Shown: positions 28,415 to 36,846 of the stretch, in pieces
How the letters are laid out: each line of letters opens with the position of its first letter
How positions within the stretch are numbered: position 1 is the stretch's first letter
NCBI GenBank assembly: GCA_963725315.1
Contig: CAVRYA010000007.1
Span: 372,001 to 436,000, forward strand
Source of the DNA: JBBRHQ01 sp963725315
Lineage (GTDB): Bacteria > Actinomycetota > Thermoleophilia > Solirubrobacterales > 70-9
Reading direction: 5' to 3'
DNA: 64,000 nucleotides
The notes under the pieces: model-generated
The model's input: only the letters and a program-made list of their open reading frames with translations
The model's database searches: none
Told to the model about the DNA's origin: nothing
Translations under genes and position numbers: made by a program

Positions 28415-28987
28415 TCATCGGGTTGACCCAGTTGCGTTGAGCTCGGCGATTGCGGCGTCGGTGCTCAGTACCCGGCCGAACTCCGGATCGAGGTTCGAGG
28501 CGGTGACTCGAGCGAGCTCGTCGGCCGTGACCGTGCCCCCGTCGTGATCGTCCTGATCGAAAGTGTGGGTGGCGTCGATCGCGAACCCCACCTCGTAGCC
28601 GAGGTCAGAGCCGACTCGCGCCGTCGTCTCGCAGCACATGTTCGTCTGGATGCCGCAGATCACGAGCTTGTCGATCTCATCCTTCCCCAGCCACTCGTGC
28701 AGATCGGGCGTGCCATGGAAAGCTGAATGGACGGTCTTGGTGACCAGCAGGTCCGGTCGGCCCTCGACCACGTCCTTGAACTCGCTGCCGGCCTCGTCGG
28801 ATCGCAGCGGTGAGCCGTCCTCGTCCCAGTGATGCCGCACGAACACGATTGGCTGGTTGCTGCCGCGCCATGCGGCGATCAGCGCTCTCACGTTCTCCTC
28901 GCAGGCGGTGTTGTTCCGGGGGCCGAAGAACTCGGCATCGTCGAAGCCCCTCTGCACATCCACGACAATCAGCGCTGTTCGGTCCAT
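28415..28987 (-). CDS. Isochorismatase-family cysteine hydrolase
   Basis: This 190-residue protein has the Asp-Lys-Cys triad: Asp in LIVVDVQRGF (residue 9), Lys in VTKTVHSAF (near 84) and Cys in VICGIQTNMCCETTAR (near 118). The cis-peptide pattern GIQTN precedes the Cys. The family includes nicotinamidases and N-carbamoyl hydrolases; the substrate is open. It is monocistronic, and a gap of about 135 bases downstream shows nothing recognisable. Confidence 0.85.
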   Translation of the reverse strand: MDRTALIVVDVQRGFDDAEFFGPRNNTACEENVRALIAAWRGSNQPIVFVRHHWDEDGSPLRSDEAGSEFKDVVEGRPDLLVTKTVHSAFHGTPDLHEWLGKDEIDKLVICGIQTNMCCETTARVGSDLGYEVGFAIDATHTFDQDDHDGGTVTADELARVTASNLDPEFGRVLSTDAAIAELNATGSTR

Positions 28988-29153
28988 GGCGGCAAGGCTA
29001 GCGGCCCGCGGGTCGGGGTGCTCGTTGGCGCGCGCAGGTTGGGTTGGTCATGCTTCCTCGCTTCGATTTGGTGACCGATTGGTGACCACCCATCGCCGCC
29101 CGGACAGGGACGCATTCCGCCTGCAAATGACGCCCCTTGCAGGGGTCCGTCCA

Positions 29154-29239
<86 letters not shown>

Positions 29240-29326
29240 TCGAGGGCGGTTGATCATAGTGGCCGGCCTGCCGTTCCCGGTTTCTCGAAGACCCCCTTGA
29301 AAGCGTCCGTGGGGGCAGCTACTCTA

Positions 29327-29340
29327 CGAACATGTGTTCG
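29327..29340. promoter_or_regulatory. SOS box (LexA operator)
   Basis: CGAAC-ATGT-GTTCG matches the Gram-positive/actinobacterial LexA operator (CGAAC-N4-GTTCG) in all ten half-site bases. It lies 47 bases upstream of the lexA GTG, so lexA is autoregulated as in most SOS systems. Confidence 0.9.
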
Positions 29341-29387
29341 GCACAATCGAGACCCGGCTAGGCGGCTGAGGAGGAGAGGGGCGACCC

Positions 29388-29990
29388 GTGGACCTGACCA
29401 AGAGGCAGAAGGAGATCTTCGATTTCATCCGCCGCTACGCGGCCAAGACCGGCTATCCCCCGACGGTGAGGGAGATCGGCAAGGCCGTCGGGCTGCATTC
29501 GTCCTCGACCGTCCATGCGCACCTCGCCAATCTCGAGAAGGCGGGGCTGCTGCGCCGTGACCCGTCGAAGCCGCGGGCGATCGAGCTGCTCATCGACAAG
29601 GCGAAGAAGGCGATGCGCACCGACGGGCTGCCGCTGGTCGGTCAGGTCGCCGCGGGGGACCCGATCCTCGCCGAGGAGAACATCGAGGAGTACCTCGAGA
29701 TCCCCGACGTGATCGGCGGCGAGGACGGCGACTACATCCTCCAGGTTCGCGGCGAGAGCATGAAGGACGCGGGGATCCTCGAGGGCGACTACGTGATCGT
29801 GCGCCCCAGCGACGACGCCGACAACGGCGAGATCGTCGTCGCCCTGATCGGTGAGGAGGCGACCGTGAAGCGGATCTACCGCGAGTCCGACCACGTCCGG
29901 CTGCAGCCGGAGAACGAGGCGATGGAGCCGATCAGGACCCCGGAGGCGCGGGTGCTCGGCAGGGTCGTCGGAGTCTTCAGGAAGGTCTGA
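29388..29990 (+). CDS. lexA: SOS response repressor LexA
   Basis: This 200-residue repressor has an N-terminal winged helix (LTKRQKEIFDFI, then YPPTVREIGKAVGL, residues 3-65) and a C-terminal self-cleaving peptidase domain. The scissile Ala-Gly is in QVAAGDPIL (near residue 88), the catalytic Ser in RGESMKDAGI (near 123) and the Lys in EATVKRIY (near 160). RecA filaments trigger cleavage after DNA damage. The start is GTG with a GAGGAGAGG ribosome site. Confidence 0.97.
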   Translation: MDLTKRQKEIFDFIRRYAAKTGYPPTVREIGKAVGLHSSSTVHAHLANLEKAGLLRRDPSKPRAIELLIDKAKKAMRTDGLPLVGQVAAGDPILAEENIEEYLEIPDVIGGEDGDYILQVRGESMKDAGILEGDYVIVRPSDDADNGEIVVALIGEEATVKRIYRESDHVRLQPENEAMEPIRTPEARVLGRVVGVFRKV

Positions 29991-29991
29991 G

Positions 29992-30213
29992 GTGAGCGCA
30001 CCGGTCGCAGAGATGAAGCGGACCGAGCTCACCTCCGAGGAGGCGGGACGTTCGGCAGCGCGGTTGTTCGAGCCGTCGGGTTGGACGCTCGAGGACGTGA
30101 TCCTCGGCGTCTGGGAGGACCTGGCGGCCGGCAACCCCGCCGAATGCCCTGTCTGCCTAGGGCGGATGCGGGTCAGCAGCGGCTGCGAGAGCTGCAGCTC
30201 CGAGCTCAGCTGA
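29992..30213 (+). CDS. Small zinc-ribbon protein downstream of lexA
   Basis: This 73-residue protein has an acidic helical N-terminal half (WTLEDVILGVWEDLAAG) and a C-terminal zinc-ribbon pattern, CPVC-x9-CESC. It begins one base after the lexA stop and is almost certainly in the SOS-regulated transcript. The function is unknown; I know no named family. Confidence 0.7.
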   Translation: MSAPVAEMKRTELTSEEAGRSAARLFEPSGWTLEDVILGVWEDLAAGNPAECPVCLGRMRVSSGCESCSSELS

Positions 30214-30287
30214 GCCGGCACCCGCCGAGCACACCCGGATGGGAACCGGGCGGGCTGCCGCGGGCGGGAGCCGCGAGCAACGCGAGA

Positions 30288-30726
30288 TTAGCTCGCTTCG
30301 GGCTCCCAGTCGACCGGCAGGAGGCCGAGCTGTCCGAGAAGGCCGAGATCGTCCCTGCTTCCCCAGTGCTCGGAGATCTTGCCGTCGGCGATCCGCCAGA
30401 TGTAGACGTGCCTGACTGCGAACGCCTTCTCCGTGGGCTCACGGCCCAACAGCGGTCCCGTCTGGCGTCCCTTCATCGTCACCAGCTGGACGACCTTGTC
30501 GCCCTCCGCGATCTCGTCCACCACTTCAAAGCGAGCTCGCCGAAGGCACCGTGGAGGCGGCGGACTGTCTGCTTACGCTCTCTGGGCCGGTGGGCTGCTC
30601 CGGGTGGGCTGGCTCGTGGTCGACGAAGTCTGGGTGGATGAGCTCGTCGGCGAGCTCCAGACCGCCCTTCGCGTAGATCTCATCGAGCGCGCGACGGACC
30701 AGCCGCTTGTTGTGGTCTGACGAGAT
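30288..30726 (-). pseudogene. SnoaL-like protein, broken by two -1 frameshifts
   Basis: Read in three frames, this locus encodes one SnoaL/NTF2-like protein. The first part (RALDEIYAKGGLELADELI) begins near 30726. The second (QTVRRLHGAFGEL) follows a missing base near 30574. The third (DEIAEGDKVV to YIWRIADGKISEHW) follows a missing base near 30532. No ATG, GTG or TTG precedes the first part in frame; a stop lies just upstream. It is therefore either a pseudogene or a gene damaged by sequence error. SnoaL proteins include polyketide cyclases and many of unknown role. Confidence 0.7.
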
Positions 30727-30843
30727 CGCAACCTCCGCCTCGCCGCTCAGCCGTCGGAATTACAGAATCGCTGAGCGACGGGGAATCGCGCCCATCCTAC
30801 GAGCTTCCTTACCGTGGGCCCATCGAGGACTACCATTCACAGG

Positions 30844-31215
30844 AGCGGGCTGAGCGACCGCGGGGGGAGAGAAAACCCCTCGAGGAAAGTCCGGACACCA
30901 AAGGGCGAGGGCGGTGGGTAACGCCCACCCGGGGAAACCCGCGGGAAAGTGCCACAGAAACACACGGCCGATGGCGCGGCCACACGTGAGCCGCGCACAG
31001 GCAAAGGTGAAAGGGTGCGGTAAGAGCGCACCGGCGTCGCGGTGACGCGGCGGCCAGGCAAACCCCGCCCGGTGCAAGGCCAAACAGGATCGACGACCCG
31101 GCCCGGCGAGATCCAGGTGGGCTGCAGGGCGGCCGCTTCGGCGGCGCCCCGGCGGGGCGTGAGCCCCGGCGAGACAGATGGTCGCTCACGACAGGATCCG
31201 GCTTACAGGCCCGCT
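30844..31215 (+). ncRNA. rnpB: RNase P RNA, bacterial class A
   Basis: The catalytic RNA of RNase P is recognisable by its P1 stem (AGCGGGC at 30844 with GCCCGCT at 31209) and the conserved GAGGAAAGTCCGGACACC of the P3/P4 side near 30878. It also has a central core GGCCAGGCAAACCCC near 31051 and the closing ACAGGATCCGGCTTACAGGC. The length of about 370 nucleotides is right for class A. A GC hairpin follows directly. Confidence 0.95.
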
Positions 31216-31218
31216 GAC

Positions 31219-31246
31219 GGAGAGGCCCCCGCAAGGGGGCCTCTCC
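31219..31246 (+). terminator. GC-rich hairpin after rnpB
   Basis: GGAGAGGCCCCC, loop GCAA, GGGGGCCTCTCC form a perfect 12-bp stem directly after the RNase P RNA. No T-tract follows (CATTGAGAGG), so it is a likely end of transcript in a high-GC actinobacterium rather than a textbook intrinsic terminator. Confidence 0.7.
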
Positions 31247-31262
31247 CATTGAGAGGCGGGGG

Positions 31263-32096
31263 CTACTCGCCCGGAGGCCAGCGGCCCGACTCGATCAGCT
31301 TCCTGTAGCGGCGCTGGCGCCGCTCGGCGTCGCGCATGATCCACCTCACCCCGCGCGTGCCCAGCGAGGGGAAGGCGTCGAGCAGCCGGACCACCGCCCC
31401 CCGCCATCTCGGTATCGCCATCACCGGCCGCGGGCGGTCGAGCAGTCTGCCGACCTCGGCTGCCACCTGCTCCGGGGTTTGCAGGACGCCGGAGAAGGAG
31501 CCCGCGGCAGCCGGGTCGTCGAGCTTGTCGGAGAGCATCGGCGTCCAGATCCCGTCCGGGCAGACGGCGGAGAGGTGGATGTCCCCGATCCCGGCGCGGC
31601 GCAGGTCGAGCTGGGTGCCCAGGGTGAAGGCGATCGCGCCGTGCTTGCTGGCCGCGTAGGCGACCTCGCCGGGCGCCGCCACCAGTCCGGCCAGGGAGAC
31701 GATGTTGATCACGTGCCCCCTCCGGGCGGCGATCATCGGCTGCAGCGCCGCCACGGTCCCGTTCATGGTGCCGATCGTGTTGACCTCGATCATCAGCCTG
31801 CGCGCCTCGGCGTCCTGCTCCCAGGCGGTGCCGGTGATCAGCACGCCGGCGTTGTTGACCCAGACGTCGAGCGACCCGGCCATCTGCACCGTCGTCGCTG
31901 CCACCGAGTGGCAGGCTGCCTCGTCGCGGACGTCGAGCGCCGAGCCGAAGGCGCCGCGGCCGATCTCGGCTGCCGCCTCGGTGGCCAGCGCCTCCTCGAT
32001 GTCGGTGAGGTGGACGATGAAGCCGCGGGCGGCGAGGGTCGAGGCGATCGCCCGGCCGAGGCCGCGACCCGCTCCGGTGACTACCGCGGCCGCCAT
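31263..32096 (-). CDS. Short-chain dehydrogenase/reductase
   Basis: This 277-residue SDR has VVTGAGRGLGRAIA (residue 4), WVNNAGVL, catalytic Ser in NIVSLAGL and Tyr-x3-Lys in YAASKHGA. An Asp after the second strand (HLTDIEEA) favours NAD. A basic C-terminal tail (RDAERRQRRYRKL) is unusual and may bind membrane. ATG 32096 was preferred because the Rossmann fold starts there. Substrate unknown; steroid- or lipid-type alcohols are common for this subgroup. Confidence 0.86.
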   Translation of the reverse strand: MAAAVVTGAGRGLGRAIASTLAARGFIVHLTDIEEALATEAAAEIGRGAFGSALDVRDEAACHSVAATTVQMAGSLDVWVNNAGVLITGTAWEQDAEARRLMIEVNTIGTMNGTVAALQPMIAARRGHVINIVSLAGLVAAPGEVAYAASKHGAIAFTLGTQLDLRRAGIGDIHLSAVCPDGIWTPMLSDKLDDPAAAGSFSGVLQTPEQVAAEVGRLLDRPRPVMAIPRWRGAVVRLLDAFPSLGTRGVRWIMRDAERRQRRYRKLIESGRWPPGE

Positions 32097-32175
32097 GGTG
32101 GGAGGATATTTGCGTGACTCATAGAAGTGCTTCCCCAGCACGAGAATCGCTAGAGGATCGTGCTCCGGAAGCTTG

Positions 32176-32205
32176 TTTACATAACGCCCGGCCCTCTGCT
32201 AGGGT
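32176..32205 (+). promoter_or_regulatory. Promoter of the first c-di-AMP riboswitch transcript
   Basis: TTTACA at 32176 and TAGGGT at 32200 are separated by 18 bases and resemble a housekeeping-sigma promoter. Transcription would start near 32212, exactly where the riboswitch fold begins. Confidence 0.55.
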
Positions 32206-32210
32206 GCCGG

Positions 32211-32342
32211 CCGTCACCGCTGAATCTCCGCCACATATCCGGAGATCGGGGGACCCGTCAGTTTGGGGCGAATCGCAGGCATCTGCCGCGTAGCGCAGCT
32301 CTTTCAGCGCGAGCCCGTCAGCTAACCCCGTAAGCGAAGGAA
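32211..32342 (+). promoter_or_regulatory. c-di-AMP riboswitch (ydaO/yuaA type), copy 1
   Basis: The leader has the conserved elements of the ydaO aptamer in order: CCGCTGAATC, GGAGATCGGGGGACCC, GGGGCGAATCG, GCGAGCCCGTCAGCTAACCCC and TAAGCGAAGGAAGAG. These blocks form the known pseudo-twofold fold that binds two c-di-AMP. It ends directly at the ATG of a secreted beta-helix protein, and its last stem overlaps the ribosome site, which suggests translational control. c-di-AMP normally turns such switches off. Confidence 0.92.
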
Positions 32343-32347
32343 GAGAA

Positions 32348-34405
32348 ATGAGCCAACACGCACGCCCGCAGAGGGCGCATAGCAGCAGCAACAGGGCAAC
32401 CTCACCGGCCATCCGCCGGCGCAGGCGGATCGCCCTGGCCATCTGCGGCGCGTTGGTGGTGCTGACCGCAGCAGCGTGCGTCGCCCAGGCTGCGGGCGGC
32501 GGCTCTGTTTCGGGGACCATCAGCGCCAAGCGCGGCAAGGTCTCTGCCAGGCTCGCCGGCAACCAAGCGAGGGTCGGTCTCGCCCACGCCGTTGCGGTCG
32601 GTGCGGTTGTGAAGCGTGGGCCGATCCCGGTTTCCAAGCTTTGCTCCGGGATCTCGGCGGTCGGCCTGCAGCGGGTCGCCAACGCCTGGTCGGCGGCGAC
32701 CCGCCGGGCCCCGAAGCTCCTGCAGGCCGGAGTCCTGTGGTGGCTTCGGAACTGCGGCAGCAAGACCCAGAGGCCTTTGGTTGCCAGCGGAGACTCGACC
32801 TCACCGCAGACGTCGATCACCGCCGGCCCCGCGGCGACCACCACGGCCGCCTCGGCCAGCTTCTCCTTCTCGAGCGAGGCGAGCGCCAGCTTCGCCTGCA
32901 GCATCGATGGCAGCGCCTGGGCGAGCTGTGCCTCCCCGACCAACTACAGCGGCCTCGCTGCCGGGGATCACACCTTCTCGGTGATGGCGATCGACTCCGC
33001 CGGCAACATCGATCCGACCGTCGCCTCACGGTCCTGGACCGTCGTGGCGCCCGCCGAAAACCCGCCCCCGACGGGTGACAACACTCCCCCGCAGACGTCG
33101 ATCACGAGCGGCCCCGCGGCGAGCACCACGGCCACCTCCGCCAGCTTCTCCTTCAACTCGAGCGAGGCCGGCTCCAGCTTCACCTGCCGCCTTGACGGCG
33201 GCGCCTGGAGCTCGTGCAGCTCCCCGAAGGCCTACGCGGTCCTGGCGGCCGGGTCCCACAGCTTCTCGGTGCGCGCCACCGATGCGGCCGGCAACGTCGA
33301 CCCCACACCGCCCGGTTACAGCTGGGCCGTGGTCTCCACGCCGCCGCCGCCCCCGGTCAAGCCGCCGGTCACGGGCAACTGCACGACGACCGTCGCCAGC
33401 GCCGGGGCCGTGCAGTCGGCGATCAACTCCGCCGCCTCCGGTGCGGTGGTCTGCCTTGCCGACGGATCCTACGGCGAGCTCTCGCTGAGCTCCTCGAAGC
33501 CCGTCACCGTCCGCGCCGCCGATCCCGGCGCCGCCACGGTCGCCGGGGCGAGCCTGGACGGGCGGGGCGGCATCACCATTGCCCGCTTCCGCCTCACCGG
33601 CGAGGTTGACGTGCAGCCGGGCTCGGCGGGAGTCAGCGTCGACCACAACTTCTTCGACCTCAACGCCTACTCGGGCTTCGGCGTGGTGGCGTGCCCCTCG
33701 AGCACCACGACCTGCGACGACGTCGCGATCACCAACAATCGGTTCGCCGGGGAGTCCGAGGAGGACGCGATCCGCGCCAACCGCTACCACGACACGGGCG
33801 ACGCGGACGCCTACGGACTGCTGGTCGAGGGCAACGAGTTCACCGGCAACGTCGAGAAGGGCGACCACAACGACGTCTTCCAGTCGGTCTGGGTCGGCGA
33901 TCACCTCGTCTTCCGCAAGAATTACCTGCACGACTTCGGCGGCCAAGGCTTCTTCGTCAAGGACCAGGCGAGCGCGATCGACGGACTGATCGCCGAGGAC
34001 AACCTGATCGTCGACCAGGACTCTCCCTGCAGGCCGACGAGCCTTTGCCCCGGCTTCCAGCTGAGCCCCTTCCAGGTGTTCGGTCCGCTGAGGAACGCCT
34101 CGATCAGGAACAACACCGTCGGGTTCGGACGCGGCGGAGGGACCGCGGTGCTGACCGGCTCCTACAGCGCCGCCGTCTTCTCCGACAACGTCTTCGACAT
34201 CCTTTCGGTGACCGACTCCGGTGGCACCGGGACCAACACGTCGGGCTCGGGAAACACCCGCTGCACCGGCAACGGCTGGGCCGCTCCGGCCGGCACCGCG
34301 ACCGACTGCTCGCCGGACTTCCTCAACCCGGCGGGCGACGACTATCGCCTTGCCAACGGGCGCGGGGTCGACTGGGTTCCGGCAGCCCAGCATTACGGGC
34401 CCTGA
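32348..34405 (+). CDS. Secreted protein: two Ig-like repeats and a right-handed beta-helix
   Basis: This 685-residue exported protein has a signal segment near residues 25-48 (ending VAQAA), then an N-terminal region of about 100 residues. Two Ig-like repeats follow (about 152-235 and 248-332), each starting QTSITxGPA, containing FSFSSE or FNSSE and ending AGNxDPT. After a proline-rich linker comes a parallel beta-helix with short NN-containing coils (AITNNRF, FRKNYLHDF, IRNNTVGFG), typical of pectate-lyase-like polysaccharide-active proteins. Catalytic residues cannot be assigned. Control by the c-di-AMP riboswitch links it to cell-envelope turnover. Confidence 0.82.
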   Translation: MSQHARPQRAHSSSNRATSPAIRRRRRIALAICGALVVLTAAACVAQAAGGGSVSGTISAKRGKVSARLAGNQARVGLAHAVAVGAVVKRGPIPVSKLCSGISAVGLQRVANAWSAATRRAPKLLQAGVLWWLRNCGSKTQRPLVASGDSTSPQTSITAGPAATTTAASASFSFSSEASASFACSIDGSAWASCASPTNYSGLAAGDHTFSVMAIDSAGNIDPTVASRSWTVVAPAENPPPTGDNTPPQTSITSGPAASTTATSASFSFNSSEAGSSFTCRLDGGAWSSCSSPKAYAVLAAGSHSFSVRATDAAGNVDPTPPGYSWAVVSTPPPPPVKPPVTGNCTTTVASAGAVQSAINSAASGAVVCLADGSYGELSLSSSKPVTVRAADPGAATVAGASLDGRGGITIARFRLTGEVDVQPGSAGVSVDHNFFDLNAYSGFGVVACPSSTTTCDDVAITNNRFAGESEEDAIRANRYHDTGDADAYGLLVEGNEFTGNVEKGDHNDVFQSVWVGDHLVFRKNYLHDFGGQGFFVKDQASAIDGLIAEDNLIVDQDSPCRPTSLCPGFQLSPFQVFGPLRNASIRNNTVGFGRGGGTAVLTGSYSAAVFSDNVFDILSVTDSGGTGTNTSGSGNTRCTGNGWAAPAGTATDCSPDFLNPAGDDYRLANGRGVDWVPAAQHYGP

Positions 34406-34445
34406 GCGGCGCGTGGAGGTTCCCGGTGACCGTCCGGCGCTCTGT

Positions 34446-34451
34446 TAGGAT
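34446..34451 (+). promoter_or_regulatory. Probable -10 element of the second riboswitch transcript
   Basis: TAGGAT lies at the same distance from the riboswitch as TAGGGT does in the first copy. No convincing -35 hexamer is visible. Confidence 0.4.
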
Positions 34452-34457
34452 GCCGCG

Positions 34458-34588
34458 CCTCACCGCTGAATCTCCACCACGCAGGCGGAGATCGGGGGAC
34501 CCGTCAGTTGGGGCGAATCGGCGGCATCTGCCGCGTAGCGCAGCTCTTCCAGCGCGAGCCCGTCAGCTAACCCCGAAGGCGTCGGAAA
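34458..34588 (+). promoter_or_regulatory. c-di-AMP riboswitch (ydaO/yuaA type), copy 2
   Basis: All conserved blocks of copy 1 recur in the same order: CCGCTGAATC, GGAGATCGGGGGACCC, GGGGCGAATCG, GCGAGCCCGTCAGCTAACCCC. Variation is confined to the stems and loops: CCACGCAGG replaces CCACATATCCGG. It leads directly into the RlpA-like gene at 34593. Two switches within 2.3 kb imply coordinated c-di-AMP control. Confidence 0.92.
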
Positions 34589-34592
34589 GAGA

Positions 34593-35283
34593 ATGAGCGA
34601 AGGCGCACGCCCGCGACGGGCACATAGGAGCAGGAACCGCGTGGTCGGCTCGGCCCCCGGTCGGCGCAAGCGCCTGGCCCTGCTGACGATCGCGCTCGCT
34701 CTCCTTCCCGCCGCGGTGGCTACCGTGGCCGAGGCCGCCAGCGGGCGGCATCTCCTCGAGTGGCGGCGCCTCGCCCTACCGCCCGCCGATTCCGTTCGGC
34801 TCACGCGTGCTGAGGCTCGGCATGGAGGGCGATGACGTCGCCGTGCTGAACGGGATCGTCAAGTCGAAGACCTATGGCACAGCGGTCCGCTTCGGGAAGA
34901 ACTTCACTAACCCGACGGCGTCGGCGGTGAGGGCATTCCAGCGACGGGTCGACCTGAGCCCGAGCGGCGTGGTCACCAAGGCCACCGCCCACGAGCTTGC
35001 AGCCTCGATGAGGCACGCCGGCGCCACCTGGTACGGCCCGGGTTTCTACGGCCGCCGGACGGCATGCGGGCAGGTGCTGCGAGCGGGGACGATCGGCGTC
35101 GCCCACAAATCCCTCCCCTGCGGCACCTTGGTCACCTTCTACTACCACGGGCAGTCGGCGATCGCGCCGGTGATCGACCGCGGCCCCTACACACCGGGCA
35201 ACTCCTGGGACCTGACCAACGGCCTGCGCAAGGTGCTGGGCTTCGGCGGCAGCGAGCAGATCCGCTACGCGGTCGCCCGCTAG
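34593..35283 (+). CDS. RlpA-like double-psi beta-barrel cell-wall protein (one frameshift)
   Basis: The N-terminal part encodes a basic head and a signal or anchor helix (residues 25-48). After a frame change near 34782-34784 (one C too many) comes a peptidoglycan-binding-like domain (RVLRLGMEGDDVAVLN to AVRAFQRRVDL). A C-terminal RlpA/3D-type barrel follows (TWYGPGFYGRRTACG, PCGTLVTF, VIDRGPYTPG). The corrected length is 229 residues. RlpA proteins act on peptidoglycan, some as lytic transglycosylases. Regulation by the c-di-AMP riboswitch fits cell-wall remodelling under turgor control. Confidence 0.85.
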
Positions 35284-35326
35284 CACGGCCGGCCGCCTAA
35301 GCTGCCGGCAGGTCTTCTGGCGTCTG

Positions 35327-36052
35327 ATGAAGAGATCGATCGAGAACGGGTTGCGGCGGGTGAGCGGGACGGGCGCGAGGCTGGCGGCTTCGCTGGCGGT
35401 GGCCTGCGCCTGCCTGCTTCTCGCGCTGGTCTCCGGCGCGGGCGCGCAGGCCGGAAGGACCACCGTCGTGCTCGGCGCCGGGCCGCTGCCGCAGCCCGCC
35501 TGCCCCCAGCTCCCCTGCCTGGCGATCGGCCGCGTCACCGGCTTCCAGGCCCGGACGCCGACCCGGAATCTGCCCTTCCGGGTCACCCAGGCCGGGGAGA
35601 TCACCGCCTGGAGCATCTCCCTCGCCCTCCCCACCAACAAGCAGCGCTCCTTCTTCAATGACTTCTTCAAGCCACCGCCCGAAGCGCGGATAGCGATCCT
35701 CAAGCATGTTCCCGGCACCAACCCACCGCGCTACAAGCTGCGGAGCCAGAGTCCGATCAGGGTGCTGACTCCCTACCTCGGCCAGCGAGTCAGGTTCGGG
35801 CTCACCAGAGGCCTCCCGGTTCAGCCCGGCAACATCGTCGCGCTCACCGTGCCGACCTGGGCGCCGGCGTTTGGGATCAACCTCCCGGCGAAGAACGTCT
35901 GGCGGGCGAGTCGCCACCAGGGCCGCTGCCGCAACCCGCGCGACCTGCGCCGCTCGCGCCCGCAGCAGATCCCCGACTCGAAGCGGGCCTACGGCTGCCG
36001 CTATCGCGGCTACCGCTTGCTCTACACGGCCACCCTGAAGCCAACGCCCTAG
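35327..36052 (+). CDS. Secreted protein of unknown function
   Basis: This 241-residue protein has an N-terminal signal peptide (residues 17-42, ending GAGAQA) and a probable all-beta domain with several Cys (PACPQLPC, GRCRNPRD, YGCRYRGYR). A basic stretch lies near residues 190-225. I do not recognise the family. It follows the RlpA-like gene by 43 bases in the same direction and might share its transcript, so an envelope role is possible. Confidence 0.65.
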   Translation: MKRSIENGLRRVSGTGARLAASLAVACACLLLALVSGAGAQAGRTTVVLGAGPLPQPACPQLPCLAIGRVTGFQARTPTRNLPFRVTQAGEITAWSISLALPTNKQRSFFNDFFKPPPEARIAILKHVPGTNPPRYKLRSQSPIRVLTPYLGQRVRFGLTRGLPVQPGNIVALTVPTWAPAFGINLPAKNVWRASRHQGRCRNPRDLRRSRPQQIPDSKRAYGCRYRGYRLLYTATLKPTP

Positions 36053-36082
36053 AAGGGCGCCGGACCGGCGGCAGAGCGTGAC

Positions 36083-36649
36083 CTAGGCCGCCGAGGGCAG
36101 GACCCGCGGGGTCGCCTGGTCCTGCGGCAGCGCCGCGGCCCCGGCGATCAGGCTCTGGAACTCGTTCAGGGCCAGATGGCCGACCGCCTCGAGGATCTCC
36201 TCGTCGGTCCAGCCGATCTCCCTCGCCTCCTCGTGGAGGTGAAGCGGCGGGTGGCCGTCAGCCTCGAGGGCCGCCCTCAGGTAGGCGAGCAGCGCCGCCT
36301 CCTTCTCCTCGCCGGAGGTGAACCTGCGCGCCCGCGAGACCTCGTCGAGGCCGAGCCCGGCGCTGCGGGCCGATTTGGCGTGCTGGGCGATGCTGTAGCT
36401 GTCGCCGCGATGCCCGGCGACGGCCAGGGCGATCCGCTCGCGCGTCGCCAGGGGGAGGACGCCACCGCGAAGCTCCGAGCGCATCCGGGTGTAGGCGCGC
36501 AGCACCGCGGGAGCGCCGGCGAGCACGCCGACGAACTTGCTCACCGCCCCGCCGGTGGCCTGGATCGTCTTCAGGATCGGAGCGCTGCCGTCCGGCGCGG
36601 TCAGCTCGTCGTGGATCTGGAACCTGCTTACGTCTGTCTTGACCGTCAC
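36083..36649 (-). CDS. Carboxymuconolactone decarboxylase-like protein lacking the redox Cys pair
   Basis: This 188-residue all-helical protein resembles AhpD/CMD proteins: LATRERIALAVAGHRG, then SIAQHAKSARSAGL, and a C-terminal VGHLALNEFQSLIAGAA. AhpD-type members have CxxC four residues before the His. Here the segment is DSYSIAQH, with Ser at both Cys positions. Peroxidase activity is therefore unlikely, and it may be a decarboxylase-like or non-catalytic relative. The ATG is at 36649, facing glnA across a 197-base gap that holds an inverted repeat. Confidence 0.78.
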   Translation of the reverse strand: MTVKTDVSRFQIHDELTAPDGSAPILKTIQATGGAVSKFVGVLAGAPAVLRAYTRMRSELRGGVLPLATRERIALAVAGHRGDSYSIAQHAKSARSAGLGLDEVSRARRFTSGEEKEAALLAYLRAALEADGHPPLHLHEEAREIGWTDEEILEAVGHLALNEFQSLIAGAAALPQDQATPRVLPSAA

Positions 36650-36695
36650 GTTTACCTGCTTCCCGCTCGGCCCCGTACTTTACTTTGGGCCAATT

Positions 36696-36712
36696 ACTTA
36701 CGACAGGTAAGT
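36696..36712. promoter_or_regulatory. Inverted repeat between the CMD-like gene and glnA
   Basis: ACTTAC-GACAG-GTAAGT is a perfect 6-base inverted repeat in a locally AT-rich stretch. It lies 47 bases from the CMD-like start and 135 bases from the glnA start, in the divergent promoter region. The factor is unknown. Confidence 0.45.
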
Positions 36713-36846
36713 TATAGCCCTTCTCAGACGGGCTGGCAAGCCTGCCGCCTTCTCATTTCTACCCCGAGTACGCGTGCCGAGGCCTCGGTGGTTCACCGTT
36801 TCGCTTATCGTTGCCCGCTCGGGTAGGCCGACACCAGGGAGAAGCG

